64,000 bases of DNA, taken from Caproicibacterium sp. BJN0003 (GTDB lineage: Bacteria; Bacillota; Clostridia; Oscillospirales; Acutalibacteraceae). Positions 45,304 to 55,160 of the stretch are shown here, one piece after another. Every line of letters begins with the position of its first letter. Position 1 is the first letter of the stretch. The notes beneath the pieces were generated by a model, which did not search any database, was not told where the DNA came from, and saw only the letters and a list, made by a program, of their open reading frames with translations. The translations under genes and the position numbers were made by a program. The stretch covers positions 1-64,000 of the forward strand of contig NZ_CP111108.1 of NCBI RefSeq assembly GCF_026314295.1, written 5' to 3'.

Positions 45304-47831
45304 TGATTAAATACAGAGTTCGCGAGGTAGCAAAAGACTTGAATGTTCCGAATAAGGATGTTCTGGACGTCCTTGAAAAATATACCGAAGGGCAGAAAAA
45401 ATACATGACTGCTCTGACAGAACCGGAATTGGACATTGTGTTTGAATCTTTCACACAAAAACATTCCTCAGAAAATCTAGATGAATATTTTGCCCAGAGA
45501 GATCTGAAAAAATCAAAAGAACCCGAAAAAGAGGCGAAAAACGTGCAGCCAAAAGCCAATGCACCACAAACAGAAGAAAAAGCCACACCTCGTCCGGTCG
45601 CACAAAAGCCGGGAAAGATCACACCGGTAGCTCCCCGCAATGATCATTTTGTCAACCGCAATAATCAGCAGAACGGAAGACCGAACCGCGAGGGAAATGA
45701 CCGTCCGCCTTTCCGTAACAATAATAACAACAATAGCAATAATAACAGACGCCGGGACGACAAAAGGGAGCTTTCTCCTGCACAGAAAATGGCGCAACAG
45801 AGGCGCCCGATGCAGAATCGCCCTTCTACACAGGTACAGTCGGATCAGCCAATTTCACATCCTGAAGCACGGATTGTAGATACCCGTGCCCATACGGTCG
45901 AACTGGATAAATACAACGAAAAGTATGATCGTCTGGCAAGCGACAGATTTAAGACCGACAACATGGTCCATAAACAAAAGCTTACCCAGAAACGGAACCA
46001 GTATCGTAAGCCCAGAGGGGCCCGTCGTGAGACAGAAGCAGAGCGTATGCGCCGAATTGCATTGGATCGTAAAAACAAACCGATCACCGTGCAGATTCCA
46101 GAAGAGATCACCGTTGGAGAACTCGCAATGCGTCTGAAGGCAACTGCCGCAGAAGTTATCAAAAAGCTGATCGGCTTAGGCGTTATGGCCGGCATCAATG
46201 ATACCATCGATTTTGATACTGCTTCTCTTGCTGCAATGGAATTCCATGCGAAGGTGGAAAAAGAAGTTGTTGTCACGATCGAAGAGCAGATCATTGACGA
46301 CAGCGAAGATAAAGATGACCAGTTGGTTCCCCGTGCACCTGTTGTAGTCGTTATGGGGCATGTCGACCATGGTAAGACGAGCTTGTTGGATGCGATTCGT
46401 CATACCAATGTGACGGAAAATGAAGCCGGCGGCATTACACAGCATATCGGCGCTTATCAGGTCAAATTGGGAAAACGGGATGTTACCTTCCTTGATACAC
46501 CGGGTCATGAGGCGTTTACGACCATGCGTGCCCGTGGTGCACAGGTAACGGATATTGCAGTTTTGGTAGTCGCTGCGGATGATGGTATTATGCCGCAGAC
46601 AATCGAAGCAATTCACCATGCAAAAGCGGCAAAAGTTTCGATCATTGTTGCAATCAATAAAATGGATAAACCCGGAGCCAATCCGGATCGAGTTCTCAAG
46701 CAGCTCACAGAATATGAACTGGTTCCGGAAGAGTGGGGCGGCGATACCCCCTGCATTCGGGTTTCAGCAAAGCAGAAGACCGGCATTAAGGATCTTTTGG
46801 AAATGATCCTTCTTGTTGCCGATATGAAAGAACTCAAAGCGAATCCTGACCGTGCTGCTAAAGGAACTGTCATTGAAGCACGTCTGGATAAAGGGCGTGG
46901 ACCGATTGCGACCATGTTGGTACAAAACGGTACGCTTCGTATCGGAGATATTATTGTTGCCGGAACAACGGTCGGCCGTGTGCGCGCAATGACCAATTTC
47001 TGCGGCAGACCGATTGAGCAGGCAGGACCCAGTGTCCCAGTGGAGATCACCGGTCTTGATGATGTTCCAACAGGTGGAGATATCTTTAATGCTGTTTCGG
47101 ATGAACGGCTTGCCCGTCAGTTGGTGGAACAGCGCCGTACTGCTCAAAAAGAAGAGACCTTTAATGCACGGACCAAAGTTACGTTGGATAATCTCTTTGA
47201 GCAGATGCAGGAAGGCGATATGAAAGAACTGCAGATCATTGTAAAAGCAGATGTACAAGGGTCTGTAGAAGCAGTTCGCCAGTCATTGGAGAAACTCAGC
47301 AATAGTGAAGTGCGTGTAAATGTAATTCACGGCGGCGTCGGTGCGATCAACGAAAGCGATGTTATGCTTGCAACGGCCAGCAACGCAATTGTTGTAGGAT
47401 TTAATGTCCGTCCGGACCCGGTAGCGGAGGAAAATGCAAAGCAGAACGGCGTAGAAATGCGGCTTTACCGCGTAATTTATGACTGTATTGCGGATGTGCA
47501 GTCTGCAATGAAGGGAATGCTTGCTCCGAAAGTACGCGAGATTCAGCTGGGCCGTGCCGAGTGCCGTGAGGTTTATAAGATCAGCAGTGTCGGTACTGTA
47601 ATTGGTGCACATGTAATGAGCGGAAAGGTTTTACGTTCGGCACAGATTCGTGTTGTCCGTGACGGAATCGTCATTACAGAGGATCAAATTTCCTCTCTGC
47701 GCCGGTTTAAAGATGATGTAAAAGAAGTAGCCGAAGGCTATGACTGCGGTATTTGCCTTGAGAAGTTCAATGATGTAAAGGTCGGCGATATTCTCGAAGC
47801 TTTCCAGATGGAAGAATATCGCGAGGAATAA
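45300..47831 (+). CDS. infB: Translation initiation factor IF-2
   Basis: IF-2 is the GTPase that delivers initiator tRNA to the ribosome. The 843-residue protein has an IF2_N domain at each side of a disordered linker. The linker includes an Asn-rich tract near residues 139-150. The G domain shows [30 protein letters not shown] and NKMDKPGA, followed by domains II, III and IV. A second ATG follows directly at 45303; either may be used. Confidence 0.98.
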   Translation: MMIKYRVREVAKDLNVPNKDVLDVLEKYTEGQKKYMTALTEPELDIVFESFTQKHSSENLDEYFAQRDLKKSKEPEKEAKNVQPKANAPQTEEKATPRPVAQKPGKITPVAPRNDHFVNRNNQQNGRPNREGNDRPPFRNNNNNNSNNNRRRDDKRELSPAQKMAQQRRPMQNRPSTQVQSDQPISHPEARIVDTRAHTVELDKYNEKYDRLASDRFKTDNMVHKQKLTQKRNQYRKPRGARRETEAERMRRIALDRKNKPITVQIPEEITVGELAMRLKATAAEVIKKLIGLGVMAGINDTIDFDTASLAAMEFHAKVEKEVVVTIEEQIIDDSEDKDDQLVPRAPVVVVMGHVDHGKTSLLDAIRHTNVTENEAGGITQHIGAYQVKLGKRDVTFLDTPGHEAFTTMRARGAQVTDIAVLVVAADDGIMPQTIEAIHHAKAAKVSIIVAINKMDKPGANPDRVLKQLTEYELVPEEWGGDTPCIRVSAKQKTGIKDLLEMILLVADMKELKANPDRAAKGTVIEARLDKGRGPIATMLVQNGTLRIGDIIVAGTTVGRVRAMTNFCGRPIEQAGPSVPVEITGLDDVPTGGDIFNAVSDERLARQLVEQRRTAQKEETFNARTKVTLDNLFEQMQEGDMKELQIIVKADVQGSVEAVRQSLEKLSNSEVRVNVIHGGVGAINESDVMLATASNAIVVGFNVRPDPVAEENAKQNGVEMRLYRVIYDCIADVQSAMKGMLAPKVREIQLGRAECREVYKISSVGTVIGAHVMSGKVLRSAQIRVVRDGIVITEDQISSLRRFKDDVKEVAEGYDCGICLEKFNDVKVGDILEAFQMEEYREE

Positions 47832-47848
47832 AAGGGAAAACCAACAAG

Positions 47849-47894
47849 AAGGGACCGCCCTGCGCCTGATTTGTGGTGCGGCGGATCCCTTTTT
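47849..47894 (+). terminator. Internal terminator or attenuator between infB and rbfA
   Basis: AAGGGA and CCGCC at 47849-47860 pair with GGCGG and TCCCTT at 47879-47891, with an imperfect GC-rich middle and a TTTTT tail. It lies between two genes of one operon, so it probably causes partial termination. Confidence 0.72.
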
Positions 47895-47923
47895 GCAAGA
47901 TTAAGAAAGGAGGCTTTGCCTCA

Positions 47924-48289
47924 ATGCCAAGCCATCGTATGGGACGCACGACGGAGGATATCCGCCGGGAGCTGACTGCAATTTTCCGTGAACTCAAAGA
48001 CCCGAGGGTAACTTCTACCCTCCTTTCAATTGTGCGGGTAGAAGTTACCTCTGATCTTTCATATTGTACGGTTTACGTCAGTGATATGGAAGGACTTCCC
48101 CGTGCCAAACGTGCCGTTGAAGGACTAAAATCCGCCTCCGGATTTATTCGCCGTGAATTGGGAGAACGGCTCTATTTGCGTCATGTTCCGGCACTGCTTT
48201 TTAAAGCAACAGATTCGATTGAATACAGTGCGCACATCTCAAAAATGCTCAATGATTTGGAGGAAAAAGATGACCATCACGCTGAATGA
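47924..48289 (+). CDS. rbfA: Ribosome-binding factor A
   Basis: RbfA is a KH-fold cold-shock factor for 30S maturation. The 121 residues have MPSHRMGRTTEDIRRELTAIFRELKDPR, then VEVTSDLSYCTVYVS. ATG 47924 has AGAAAGGAGG at 47904-47913. The upstream extension in the frame falls inside the hairpin. Confidence 0.94.
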   Translation: MPSHRMGRTTEDIRRELTAIFRELKDPRVTSTLLSIVRVEVTSDLSYCTVYVSDMEGLPRAKRAVEGLKSASGFIRRELGERLYLRHVPALLFKATDSIEYSAHISKMLNDLEEKDDHHAE

Positions 48290-49226
48290 AGCTGCCGCTT
48301 TTTTAAAAAGTCGGGAGGATATTCTGATTCTTTGCCACGCTTCTCCTGATGGCGATACTTTGGGCTCTGGGGCAGCGCTTTGCCTTGCTCTGCGCAGCCT
48401 TGGGAAAAGAGCACAGGTTCGCTGCAGTGATAAGATCGGGAAAAAGTTTGAATTTCTGTTTCAAGAACTTCCGGAGCAGGATTTTATCCCTAAAACCATC
48501 GTTGCCGTCGATGTGGCGGACGAAAAGCTTTTGGAAGAACCGCTTTTGTCTCAATGGGGCGGAAAAGTGGAACTTTGTATTGACCATCATCCCAGCAATA
48601 TGCACTATGCAAAACAGTATTATGTGGATCCTAAGGCAGCAGCAACCTGTGAGATCATTTATGATCTGCTTAAATATCTAGAAGTTCCGCTTACTTTGCC
48701 GATTGCAACTGCAATTTATACCGGAATTTCTACCGATACCGGCTGTTTTCGGTATATTAACGTGACTCCGAAAACGCACCGAATTGCGGCAAAGCTTTTG
48801 GAGTGCCATGTAGAGGCATCAACAATCAATCATTTGATGTTTGAAACAAAAAGCCGTGACCGAATTCGTCTGGAACAGCAGGTTTTGGGAACTTTGGAGT
48901 TTTTCTCTCAAAATAGAATTGCAGTGATTGAAATCGCTAGAAAAATGGTGGAAGCTTCGGGGATTTCAGAAGAAGAAACCGAAGGCTTAGCTTCCCTCCC
49001 GAGACAGATCGAAGGAGTTCGGATCGGGGTTACTTTAAGGGAAAAAGCAGATGGTTCCGTTAAGATTTCTCTGCGTGCCCTGCACCCGCTCAATGCCTCC
49101 AATATCTGTGCGAAATTTGGCGGCGGCGGTCATCCGGGGGCTGCCGGCTGTTCGCTCGAGTGTTCTTTGGAAGAAGCGAAAAAACAGATTGTCAGTGCCT
49201 GCGAAGAAGCGTTGGATTCAGAATGA
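48270..49226 (+). CDS. nrnA: Bifunctional oligoribonuclease / pAp phosphatase (DHH family)
   Basis: NrnA degrades short RNAs and converts 3',5'-phosphoadenosine to AMP. The 318-residue protein has the DHH domain with HASPDGDTLGSG, VAVDVADEKLL and the signature IDHHPSN. The C-terminal DHHA1 domain has GGGGHPGAAG. ATG 48270 has TTGGAGG upstream and overlaps the rbfA end by 20 bases. Confidence 0.93.
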   Translation: MTITLNEAAAFLKSREDILILCHASPDGDTLGSGAALCLALRSLGKRAQVRCSDKIGKKFEFLFQELPEQDFIPKTIVAVDVADEKLLEEPLLSQWGGKVELCIDHHPSNMHYAKQYYVDPKAAATCEIIYDLLKYLEVPLTLPIATAIYTGISTDTGCFRYINVTPKTHRIAAKLLECHVEASTINHLMFETKSRDRIRLEQQVLGTLEFFSQNRIAVIEIARKMVEASGISEEETEGLASLPRQIEGVRIGVTLREKADGSVKISLRALHPLNASNICAKFGGGGHPGAAGCSLECSLEEAKKQIVSACEEALDSE

Positions 49227-50131
49227 ATGGTGTATTTATCCTTGATAAACCGGAAACGTTCACTTCATTTGATGCAGTTGCAGTGATGCGCCACCTTTTG
49301 GGAGAGCGGAAAATTGGACATACCGGAACACTTGACCCTATGGCGACCGGCGTTTTACCGCTGCTTTTGGGGAAAGGAACCCGGGCGATTCCTTTTTTAG
49401 AAGAGCGGCCAAAAACCTATCGTGCAGAATTTTTGCTTGGAAAGCGAACCGATACGCTGGATCGTACCGGGCAGTTTCTCCAGGCAGATGAAAAATCGGT
49501 GTCCGAAGAAACTTTGCGGGAGACCATGCAAACTTTTGAAGGAGAAATTTTGCAGGTGCCGCCAATGTACAGCGCAATCCGAAAAAATGGAGTGCGGCTT
49601 TATGATTTGGCAAGGCAGGGGGTCGAAGTGGAACGCTCTGCCCGCCCGGTTACAATCTATCGGCTAAAGCTTTTGGAATATGATGAAAAAACCCGGAGCG
49701 GCGCTCTGGAACTCACCTGTTCAAAAGGGACTTACGTCCGAACGTTGATTGATGATATAGGGAAAAAATCCGGATGCTGCGGCGGAGTGATGGTGAATCT
49801 GAGAAGGCTTGCGGCTGCTGGATTTTCGATTGATATGGCGACCCCGCTTTTAGAAGCAAAAACAATGAAAAAAGAAGAACTTTTAAAAAAAGTGCTGCCC
49901 ATAGAAGCTCTTTTTAGGGAATATCCTAAAGTCATTGTAAGTAAAGCGCAGGCAAAGCGCTTTTTAAACGGAGGCTGGCTTGACCCCAAACGTTTTGGAG
50001 AACAAAAATTTCCAAAAGACACTCCTCTTCGGATAAAAAGTCCCGAAGGACAGTTTCTAGGGCTGGGAGAATGGCAGGAAGACGCTCTTCGGGTGTTGAA
50101 AATTTTTATGGATCAGGAGGAACTCAAATGA
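49223..50131 (+). CDS. truB: tRNA pseudouridine(55) synthase TruB
   Basis: TruB makes pseudouridine 55 in the T loop of tRNAs. The 302-residue protein begins MNGVFILDKPETFTSFDAV and has the catalytic Asp in GHTGTLDPMATGVLP. It overlaps nrnA by four bases (ATGA). Confidence 0.96.
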   Translation: MNGVFILDKPETFTSFDAVAVMRHLLGERKIGHTGTLDPMATGVLPLLLGKGTRAIPFLEERPKTYRAEFLLGKRTDTLDRTGQFLQADEKSVSEETLRETMQTFEGEILQVPPMYSAIRKNGVRLYDLARQGVEVERSARPVTIYRLKLLEYDEKTRSGALELTCSKGTYVRTLIDDIGKKSGCCGGVMVNLRRLAAAGFSIDMATPLLEAKTMKKEELLKKVLPIEALFREYPKVIVSKAQAKRFLNGGWLDPKRFGEQKFPKDTPLRIKSPEGQFLGLGEWQEDALRVLKIFMDQEELK

Positions 50132-51048
50132 AGGTATATGAATCGCTGAAAGAATCCCCGGTGGCTACTGCGGTGGCATTGGGCTCATTCGATGGGATTC
50201 ATCTGGGGCATCAGAAGGTAATCGCTCAGACAATGGATTTGCCTGGACTTTTGCCGACTGTGCTGACCTTTGCGGAAAATCCTCTTTGTGATCTTGGTGG
50301 ACATGCCGGCGGAGAATTAATTACCAGGCAGCAGAAAATTCAGATTCTGGAGTCTCTAGGCGTAGAACAGCTTTACATTTTAGAATTTCGGGATATCATG
50401 CACTTTTCTCCGGAAGAGTTTGTTGATGAAATTCTGCAAAAAGTCTGCCATGCAAAAAAAGTGTGCTGTGGCTTTAATTATACATTTGGTGCCGGAGGGC
50501 GCGGCACGGAAAAGACTTTGGAAATCCTCTGCGAAAAGCGCGGAATCGAAACTGCGGTGGTGCCGGCGGTGCTGGAAGGCGGCGAACCGATCAGCAGCAC
50601 GAGAATCCGCGGCCTTGTGTCAAAGGGCAATATGGGAGAGGCCGCGAGACTTTTAGGGCGTCCCTATGGGTATTTCGGTACCGTCTGTCACGGAAGGCGT
50701 TTAGGGCATTCTTTGGGAACACCCACCCTGAATCAAAGGGTGCCCCAAAGTTTTGTTCTGCCTCGGTTTGGAGTTTATGTATCACGTGTCTGGTTTGATG
50801 GAAAACATTACTGCGGTGTGACGAATGTAGGAATTAAACCGACAGTTGGTTCAAAAGAGGTGCTGGCAGAAACATGGATGCCACTTTATGAAGGTCCGGA
50901 TCTCTATGGAAAAGAGATTCAAACCGATTTATTGCATTTTCAGCGCCCGGAACAAAAATTTCCGAGTATCGAAGCTTTGAAGGAGCAAATTCAGAAAGAT
51001 GGAAAAGCGGCACTGGAGTTTTATGCCCGAAATCGGAATTTTTCTTGA
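50128..51048 (+). CDS. ribF: Bifunctional riboflavin kinase / FAD synthetase
   Basis: RibF makes FMN and then FAD from riboflavin. The 306-residue protein has the nucleotidyltransferase motif ALGSFDGIHLGHQKVI and ISSTRIRGLVSKGN, then the kinase domain (GRPYGYFGTVCHGRRLG, GTPTLN, YCGVTNVGIKPTV). It overlaps truB by four bases. Confidence 0.95.
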   Translation: MKVYESLKESPVATAVALGSFDGIHLGHQKVIAQTMDLPGLLPTVLTFAENPLCDLGGHAGGELITRQQKIQILESLGVEQLYILEFRDIMHFSPEEFVDEILQKVCHAKKVCCGFNYTFGAGGRGTEKTLEILCEKRGIETAVVPAVLEGGEPISSTRIRGLVSKGNMGEAARLLGRPYGYFGTVCHGRRLGHSLGTPTLNQRVPQSFVLPRFGVYVSRVWFDGKHYCGVTNVGIKPTVGSKEVLAETWMPLYEGPDLYGKEIQTDLLHFQRPEQKFPSIEALKEQIQKDGKAALEFYARNRNFS

Positions 51049-51073
51049 TAATCGAAAAACTCTGTGTTATACT
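51045..51073 (+). promoter_or_regulatory. Promoter of rpsO
   Basis: TTGATA (51045-51050) and TATACT (51068-51073), 17-base spacer. The -35 box overlaps the ribF stop. Confidence 0.85.
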
Positions 51074-51079
51074 AAATCC

Positions 51080-51177
51080 TGCACCCCATTTCTCGGAGAA
51101 TCGCGTCTGCCCCAAAAAGGGAAGCCACATGGCGTTTCTCTGCGAATGCGGGAATTTTAAAAAAGGTGGAAAAAACA
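51080..51177 (+). promoter_or_regulatory. Structured leader of rpsO, possible S15 autoregulatory site
   Basis: Within the roughly 100-base leader GAGAATCGC pairs with GCGTTTCTC. The pair closes a loop holding CCC-AAAAA-GGG and GCCACATGGC. Several bacteria control rpsO by S15 binding its leader; the same is inferred here. Confidence 0.5.
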
Positions 51178-51441
51178 ATGCTGAAAGCAGAAAAACAAGA
51201 AATCATCAAAGAATACGCTGTCCATGAGGGCGATACAGGTTCTCCGGAAGTTCAGATCGCTGTTTTGACAAAGCGCATTAACGATCTTACCGAGCATCTG
51301 CGCACTCATAACAAGGATCATCATAGCCGCCGCGGCTTGCTGAAGATGGTCGGTCGTCGTCGTAATCTGCTCAATTATCTGCAGAAAAATGACATTGAGC
51401 GCTATCGTACCATTATTGCAAAACTTGGAATTCGTAAATAA
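51178..51441 (+). CDS. rpsO: 30S ribosomal protein S15
   Basis: An 87-residue S15 with the typical start [46 protein letters not shown] and ending LGIRK. ATG 51178 has AAAAGGTGG upstream. Confidence 0.98.
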   Translation: MLKAEKQEIIKEYAVHEGDTGSPEVQIAVLTKRINDLTEHLRTHNKDHHSRRGLLKMVGRRRNLLNYLQKNDIERYRTIIAKLGIRK

Positions 51442-51453
51442 TCAAAAGAATTT

Positions 51454-51489
51454 AAAAGCCTGCCTTCTAAAAAAGGGCAGGCTTTTTTG
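51454..51489 (+). terminator. Terminator of rpsO
   Basis: AAAAGCCTGCC pairs with GGCAGGCTTTT around a short loop, followed by TTTTTT. Confidence 0.9.
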
Positions 51490-51680
51490 TATGTTTTACC
51501 ATAAAAAATAATTACCTTAGATTAATTGGAAAAAAATGAGTGGCAAAAGCGTCAAAAACAATCGGAAATTTTGCAAAATAGGCTATAAATTTTTTAAAAT
51601 GTGTGCTAATATTATGAAATATAAATGAATAATCTATTAATTGGCAGTCTGAGGAAGCTGGCCGCGGGAAGGAAACGCAC

Positions 51681-53891
51681 ATGTTTGAAAATTTTAAAGT
51701 TTTTGAAACCGAATTTGCCGGTCGCCCACTACGGGTAGAGACCGGAAAGATGGCTCAGCTTGCTAACGGTGCCTGCATGGTTCGCTACGGAGATACTGCG
51801 GTCCTTTGTACGGCAACCGCCAGCCCAAAGCCCAGGGAAGGAATGGACTTTTTTCCACTGTCCGTGGATTTTGAAGAAAAACTTTATTCGGTCGGCCGAA
51901 TTCCGGGCTCATTTTTGCGCCGGGAAAATAAGCCCCCGGAGAAGGCAATCCTCGCAAGCCGTTTGATTGACCGCTCCATTCGTCCCCTTTTCCCGAAGGA
52001 TATGCGCAATGATGTAACAGTTGTCTGCACTGTAATGAGCGTAGACCAGGATTGTTCACCGGAAATTACGGCATTGGTAGGGGCTTCGATCGCACTTTCT
52101 ATTTCCGATATTCCGTGGAAAGGGCCAATCTCTGCCGTATCGGTTGGACTAATTGATGGACAATACATTTTAAATCCGACCAGCAAGCAGCGCGAACAAA
52201 GCCGTATGGCGGTCACCGTTTCTTCTACCGCTGAGAGAATCCCTATGATTGAGGCAGGTGCTAAGATCGTTTCTGATGAAGAAATGTACGAAGGAATTGC
52301 TTTTGGGCATGAAGAGAATAAAAAGATTGTCACTTTTATTGAGTCAATTCAGGACGAAATTGGAAAAGTAAAATTCACATATGAGGCAGTTCATGCAAGC
52401 GATGAAATGCAAAAGGATGTTATGGATTATGCCGGTGAAGCGATAAAGGCTGCACTGGATACCAATGATAAGAATGTACGAGACGCCCGGTTGGAACCTA
52501 TTTATGACGATGTTTTTGGGCATTTTGCAGAGAAGTATCCGGACAGCGAAAAGCAGCTTGACGAATGTCTCTATAAAACACAAAAGTATATTGTGCGGCG
52601 CTGGCTTTTGGATGAGCAAAAGCGCGTGGATGGACGAGGCATGGATGAAATGCGTCCGCTTAATGCCGAGATTGACCTTTTACCGCGCGTTCACGGCAGT
52701 GGTATGTTTACCCGCGGTCAGACGCAAGTACTGACAGCTCTGACGTTGGGCTCTGCGAGCGATGCACAGCTTCTGGACGATATTGGGGAAGAAAAAGAAA
52801 AGCGTTATATGCACCAATATAATTTCCCGAGCTACAGTACCGGCGAAACAAAGCCGAGCCGGGGTCCCGGACGTCGGGAAATCGGACATGGCGCATTGGC
52901 GGAAAAAGCTCTTTTGCCCGTGATTCCTTCGCAGGATGAATTTCCGTATACTTATCGTTTGGTGAGCGAGGTGCTTTCGAGCAATGGCTCTACCAGTCAG
53001 GCGTCTATCTGTGCGAGCACATTGGCATTGATGGCGGCAGGTGTCCCAATTAAGGCACCGGTAGCCGGAATCTCCTGCGGCCTTATTACGGAAGGCGAGC
53101 GCTGGATGACAATGGTGGATATTCAAGGGTTGGAAGACTTTTTCGGCGATATGGACTTTAAAGTAGCCGGAACCAAAGAAGGAATCACCGCCATCCAGAT
53201 GGATCTTAAAATTAATGGCCTGACCCTTGCAATGGTAAAAGAAGCACTTTATAAGACCCATAAAGCGCGCAATTACATTATTGATGAGGTGATTTTGAAG
53301 GCAATTTCAGCTCCTAGAAAAGAACTTTCTCCTTATGCACCTAAGATGATGAGTACTCAAATCCCGGTCGATAAGATTCGTGAAGTAATCGGTACCGGCG
53401 GAAAAGTAATCCATCAAATCTGCGATGAATGTGATGTAAAGATGGATGTACAGGAAGACGGCCATATTTTTGTGACTGGCCTTAGCTATGATAATCTCAA
53501 GCGCGCAATGACGATCATTGACACAATCGTACATGATCCGGAACCCGGTGCAATCTATAACGGCAAAGTGACCAGATTAATGGATTTCGGCGCTTTTGTA
53601 GAAATTGCTCCCGGAAAAGAGGGGCTTGTGCATATTTCACAGCTTGATGTAAAACATACAGATAAAGTGACGGATGTCGTAAAGGTTGGAGATATTGTGA
53701 TGGTAAAAGTGCTCGGCACTGATGACCGCGGAAGACTGAACCTATCGCGCAGAGAGGCATTGATTGAAGTCGAGGGGCTTGTGCCGGAGAATAATCTTTC
53801 AGAAGAACAGCAGAATCGGCGTCCACCCCGCCGTGATGACCATCGCCCCGGACGTCCTGGAGGGCGCCCATTTCACCGTGAACACGAATAA
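51681..53891 (+). CDS. pnp: Polyribonucleotide nucleotidyltransferase
   Basis: PNPase is a trimeric 3'-5' phosphorolytic exoribonuclease of RNA decay. The 736-residue protein has two RNase PH domains (second with SSNGSTSQASICASTLALMAAGVPI and DFFGDMDFKVAGT), a KH domain (IREVIGTGGKVIHQICDE) and an S1 domain (GAIYNGKVTRLMDFGAFVEI). The tail is basic and disordered. GGAAGG precedes the ATG. A TG-extended -10 box TAATAT lies at 51607-51612. Confidence 0.98.
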   Translation: MFENFKVFETEFAGRPLRVETGKMAQLANGACMVRYGDTAVLCTATASPKPREGMDFFPLSVDFEEKLYSVGRIPGSFLRRENKPPEKAILASRLIDRSIRPLFPKDMRNDVTVVCTVMSVDQDCSPEITALVGASIALSISDIPWKGPISAVSVGLIDGQYILNPTSKQREQSRMAVTVSSTAERIPMIEAGAKIVSDEEMYEGIAFGHEENKKIVTFIESIQDEIGKVKFTYEAVHASDEMQKDVMDYAGEAIKAALDTNDKNVRDARLEPIYDDVFGHFAEKYPDSEKQLDECLYKTQKYIVRRWLLDEQKRVDGRGMDEMRPLNAEIDLLPRVHGSGMFTRGQTQVLTALTLGSASDAQLLDDIGEEKEKRYMHQYNFPSYSTGETKPSRGPGRREIGHGALAEKALLPVIPSQDEFPYTYRLVSEVLSSNGSTSQASICASTLALMAAGVPIKAPVAGISCGLITEGERWMTMVDIQGLEDFFGDMDFKVAGTKEGITAIQMDLKINGLTLAMVKEALYKTHKARNYIIDEVILKAISAPRKELSPYAPKMMSTQIPVDKIREVIGTGGKVIHQICDECDVKMDVQEDGHIFVTGLSYDNLKRAMTIIDTIVHDPEPGAIYNGKVTRLMDFGAFVEIAPGKEGLVHISQLDVKHTDKVTDVVKVGDIVMVKVLGTDDRGRLNLSRREALIEVEGLVPENNLSEEQQNRRPPRRDDHRPGRPGGRPFHREHE

Positions 53892-53896
53892 ATAAT

Positions 53897-53931
53897 AAAA
53901 AAGCGGAGAACGTTTTGTTCCCCGCTTTTTT
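53897..53931 (+). terminator. Terminator of pnp, shared with the converging gene
   Basis: AAAAAAGCGG...GAAC pairs with GTTC...CCGCTTTTTT around GTTTT. It works on both strands between two converging genes. Confidence 0.85.
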
Positions 53932-53945
53932 AGAAAAGATAAAAC

Positions 53946-54167
53946 TTAGGCTTGATGCGCGTGATGGTACTCATCACTTTCAGTGTGGGTATGAAATAAG
54001 AGAGAGATACAGTAAACTGCACACAGCGCAATTAGAATATAAACGGTTCTGGCGGGCCATGTTCCAGCACCGCCGAAGAGCAATGCAACTAGGTCTACTC
54101 CAAAAATTCCAACACTGCCCCAGTTAAGACCGCCGATAATTACCAGACAAAGCGCAAATGTTTCCAT
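53946..54167 (-). CDS. DUF378 family small membrane protein
   Basis: This 73-residue protein has two membrane helices and the DUF378 pattern LVIIGGLNWGSVGIFGVDLVALLFGG. A His-rich tail (HTHTESDEYHHAHQA) is unusual and might bind metal. AAAGGAGG precedes the ATG. The function is unknown. Confidence 0.85.
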   Translation of the reverse strand: METFALCLVIIGGLNWGSVGIFGVDLVALLFGGAGTWPARTVYILIALCAVYCISLLFHTHTESDEYHHAHQA

Positions 54168-54300
54168 TGTTTTCTACCTCCTTTATGGGAATAGATTTTC
54201 CAAAGGTTAGAAATTTTATACATTTTTTAAATTCATTTTTTAAGAAAAAATAAAATTGTAAAAATATTTATAGACTGGATTTTTTTCAAACTGTAAAATG

Positions 54301-54309
54301 TGATATAAT
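54301..54309 (+). promoter_or_regulatory. Extended -10 promoter of proBA
   Basis: TGATATAAT carries a perfect TATAAT with the TG extension. The -35 region is poor (T-rich). Confidence 0.55.
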
Positions 54310-54353
54310 AATATTTAATAAATTGATTTAAAAACAGAGGGGGTACCTCCAAA

Positions 54354-55160
54354 ATGTCGAAGATTACGCAGGCAAAACGGATTGTTCTGAAAGTCGGCAC
54401 CAGTACGCTGACTTACGAAAACGGCAGCCTGAACCTCAGGCGCTTTGAAAGACTCTGCAAGGTGCTGAGCGGACTTTGCAACGAGGGGCGGGAGATCATT
54501 TTGGTCACCAGCGGAGCGATGGGAGTCGGCGTCGGCAAAATGGGACTTTCCAAAAAGCCGGAAGAGACGGAAAAACGTCAGGCGGTAGCAGCTGTTGGAC
54601 AGTGTGAGCTGATGTTCATGTATGATAAATTTTTTGGAGAATATAATCATATTGTGGGGCAGGTTCTTTTAACCCGCGATGTGGTGGAGTATCCGCACAG
54701 CAAAAAGAACACCGAAAATACATTTGAAGCATTGCTCCAGATGGGTGTGATTCCGATTGTAAATGAGAATGATTCCGTTGCGGTAGACGAATTGGTCGGT
54801 AAAAAATTTGGGGATAACGATACGCTTTCTGCTACGGTCGCGGTACTGACAAAAGCGGATCTTCTGATTATTTTAACCGATATAGACGGCCTTTATGACG
54901 CAAATCCTCAAACAAATCCGAATGCGAAAAAGATTCCGGTGGTAAAAGGAGTTACGCCCCAGGTAGAGGCTCTGGCGGGCGGTGCAGGCAGCAATCTTGG
55001 TACGGGAGGCATGGCGACCAAAATTGCCGCAGCAAAAATTTCTACCGAAAAAAAGATTCCATGCGTAGTAATGTCCGGCGGAGATCCAGAAGATATTTAT
55101 CGTCTGCTTGATGGAAAACCTTTGGGAACTGTCTTTTATGAGGAGGGAGCGGCAGAATGA
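54354..55160 (+). CDS. proB: Glutamate 5-kinase
   Basis: ProB phosphorylates glutamate in the first step of proline synthesis. The 268 residues carry the amino-acid kinase domain (VLKVGTSTLTYENG, TSGAMGVGVGKMGL, NENDSVAVDEL, FGDNDTLSATVAVLTKADLLIILTDIDGLYDANP). The C-terminal PUA domain is absent, as in other short ProB enzymes. The start follows GAGGGGG. It overlaps proA by four bases. Confidence 0.95.
   Translation: MSKITQAKRIVLKVGTSTLTYENGSLNLRRFERLCKVLSGLCNEGREIILVTSGAMGVGVGKMGLSKKPEETEKRQAVAAVGQCELMFMYDKFFGEYNHIVGQVLLTRDVVEYPHSKKNTENTFEALLQMGVIPIVNENDSVAVDELVGKKFGDNDTLSATVAVLTKADLLIILTDIDGLYDANPQTNPNAKKIPVVKGVTPQVEALAGGAGSNLGTGGMATKIAAAKISTEKKIPCVVMSGGDPEDIYRLLDGKPLGTVFYEEGAAE

Noticed and set aside
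52680-53261. A 193-codon minus-strand frame inside pnp
   Set aside because: It lies opposite highly conserved PNPase domains and has no ribosome site or recognisable protein.
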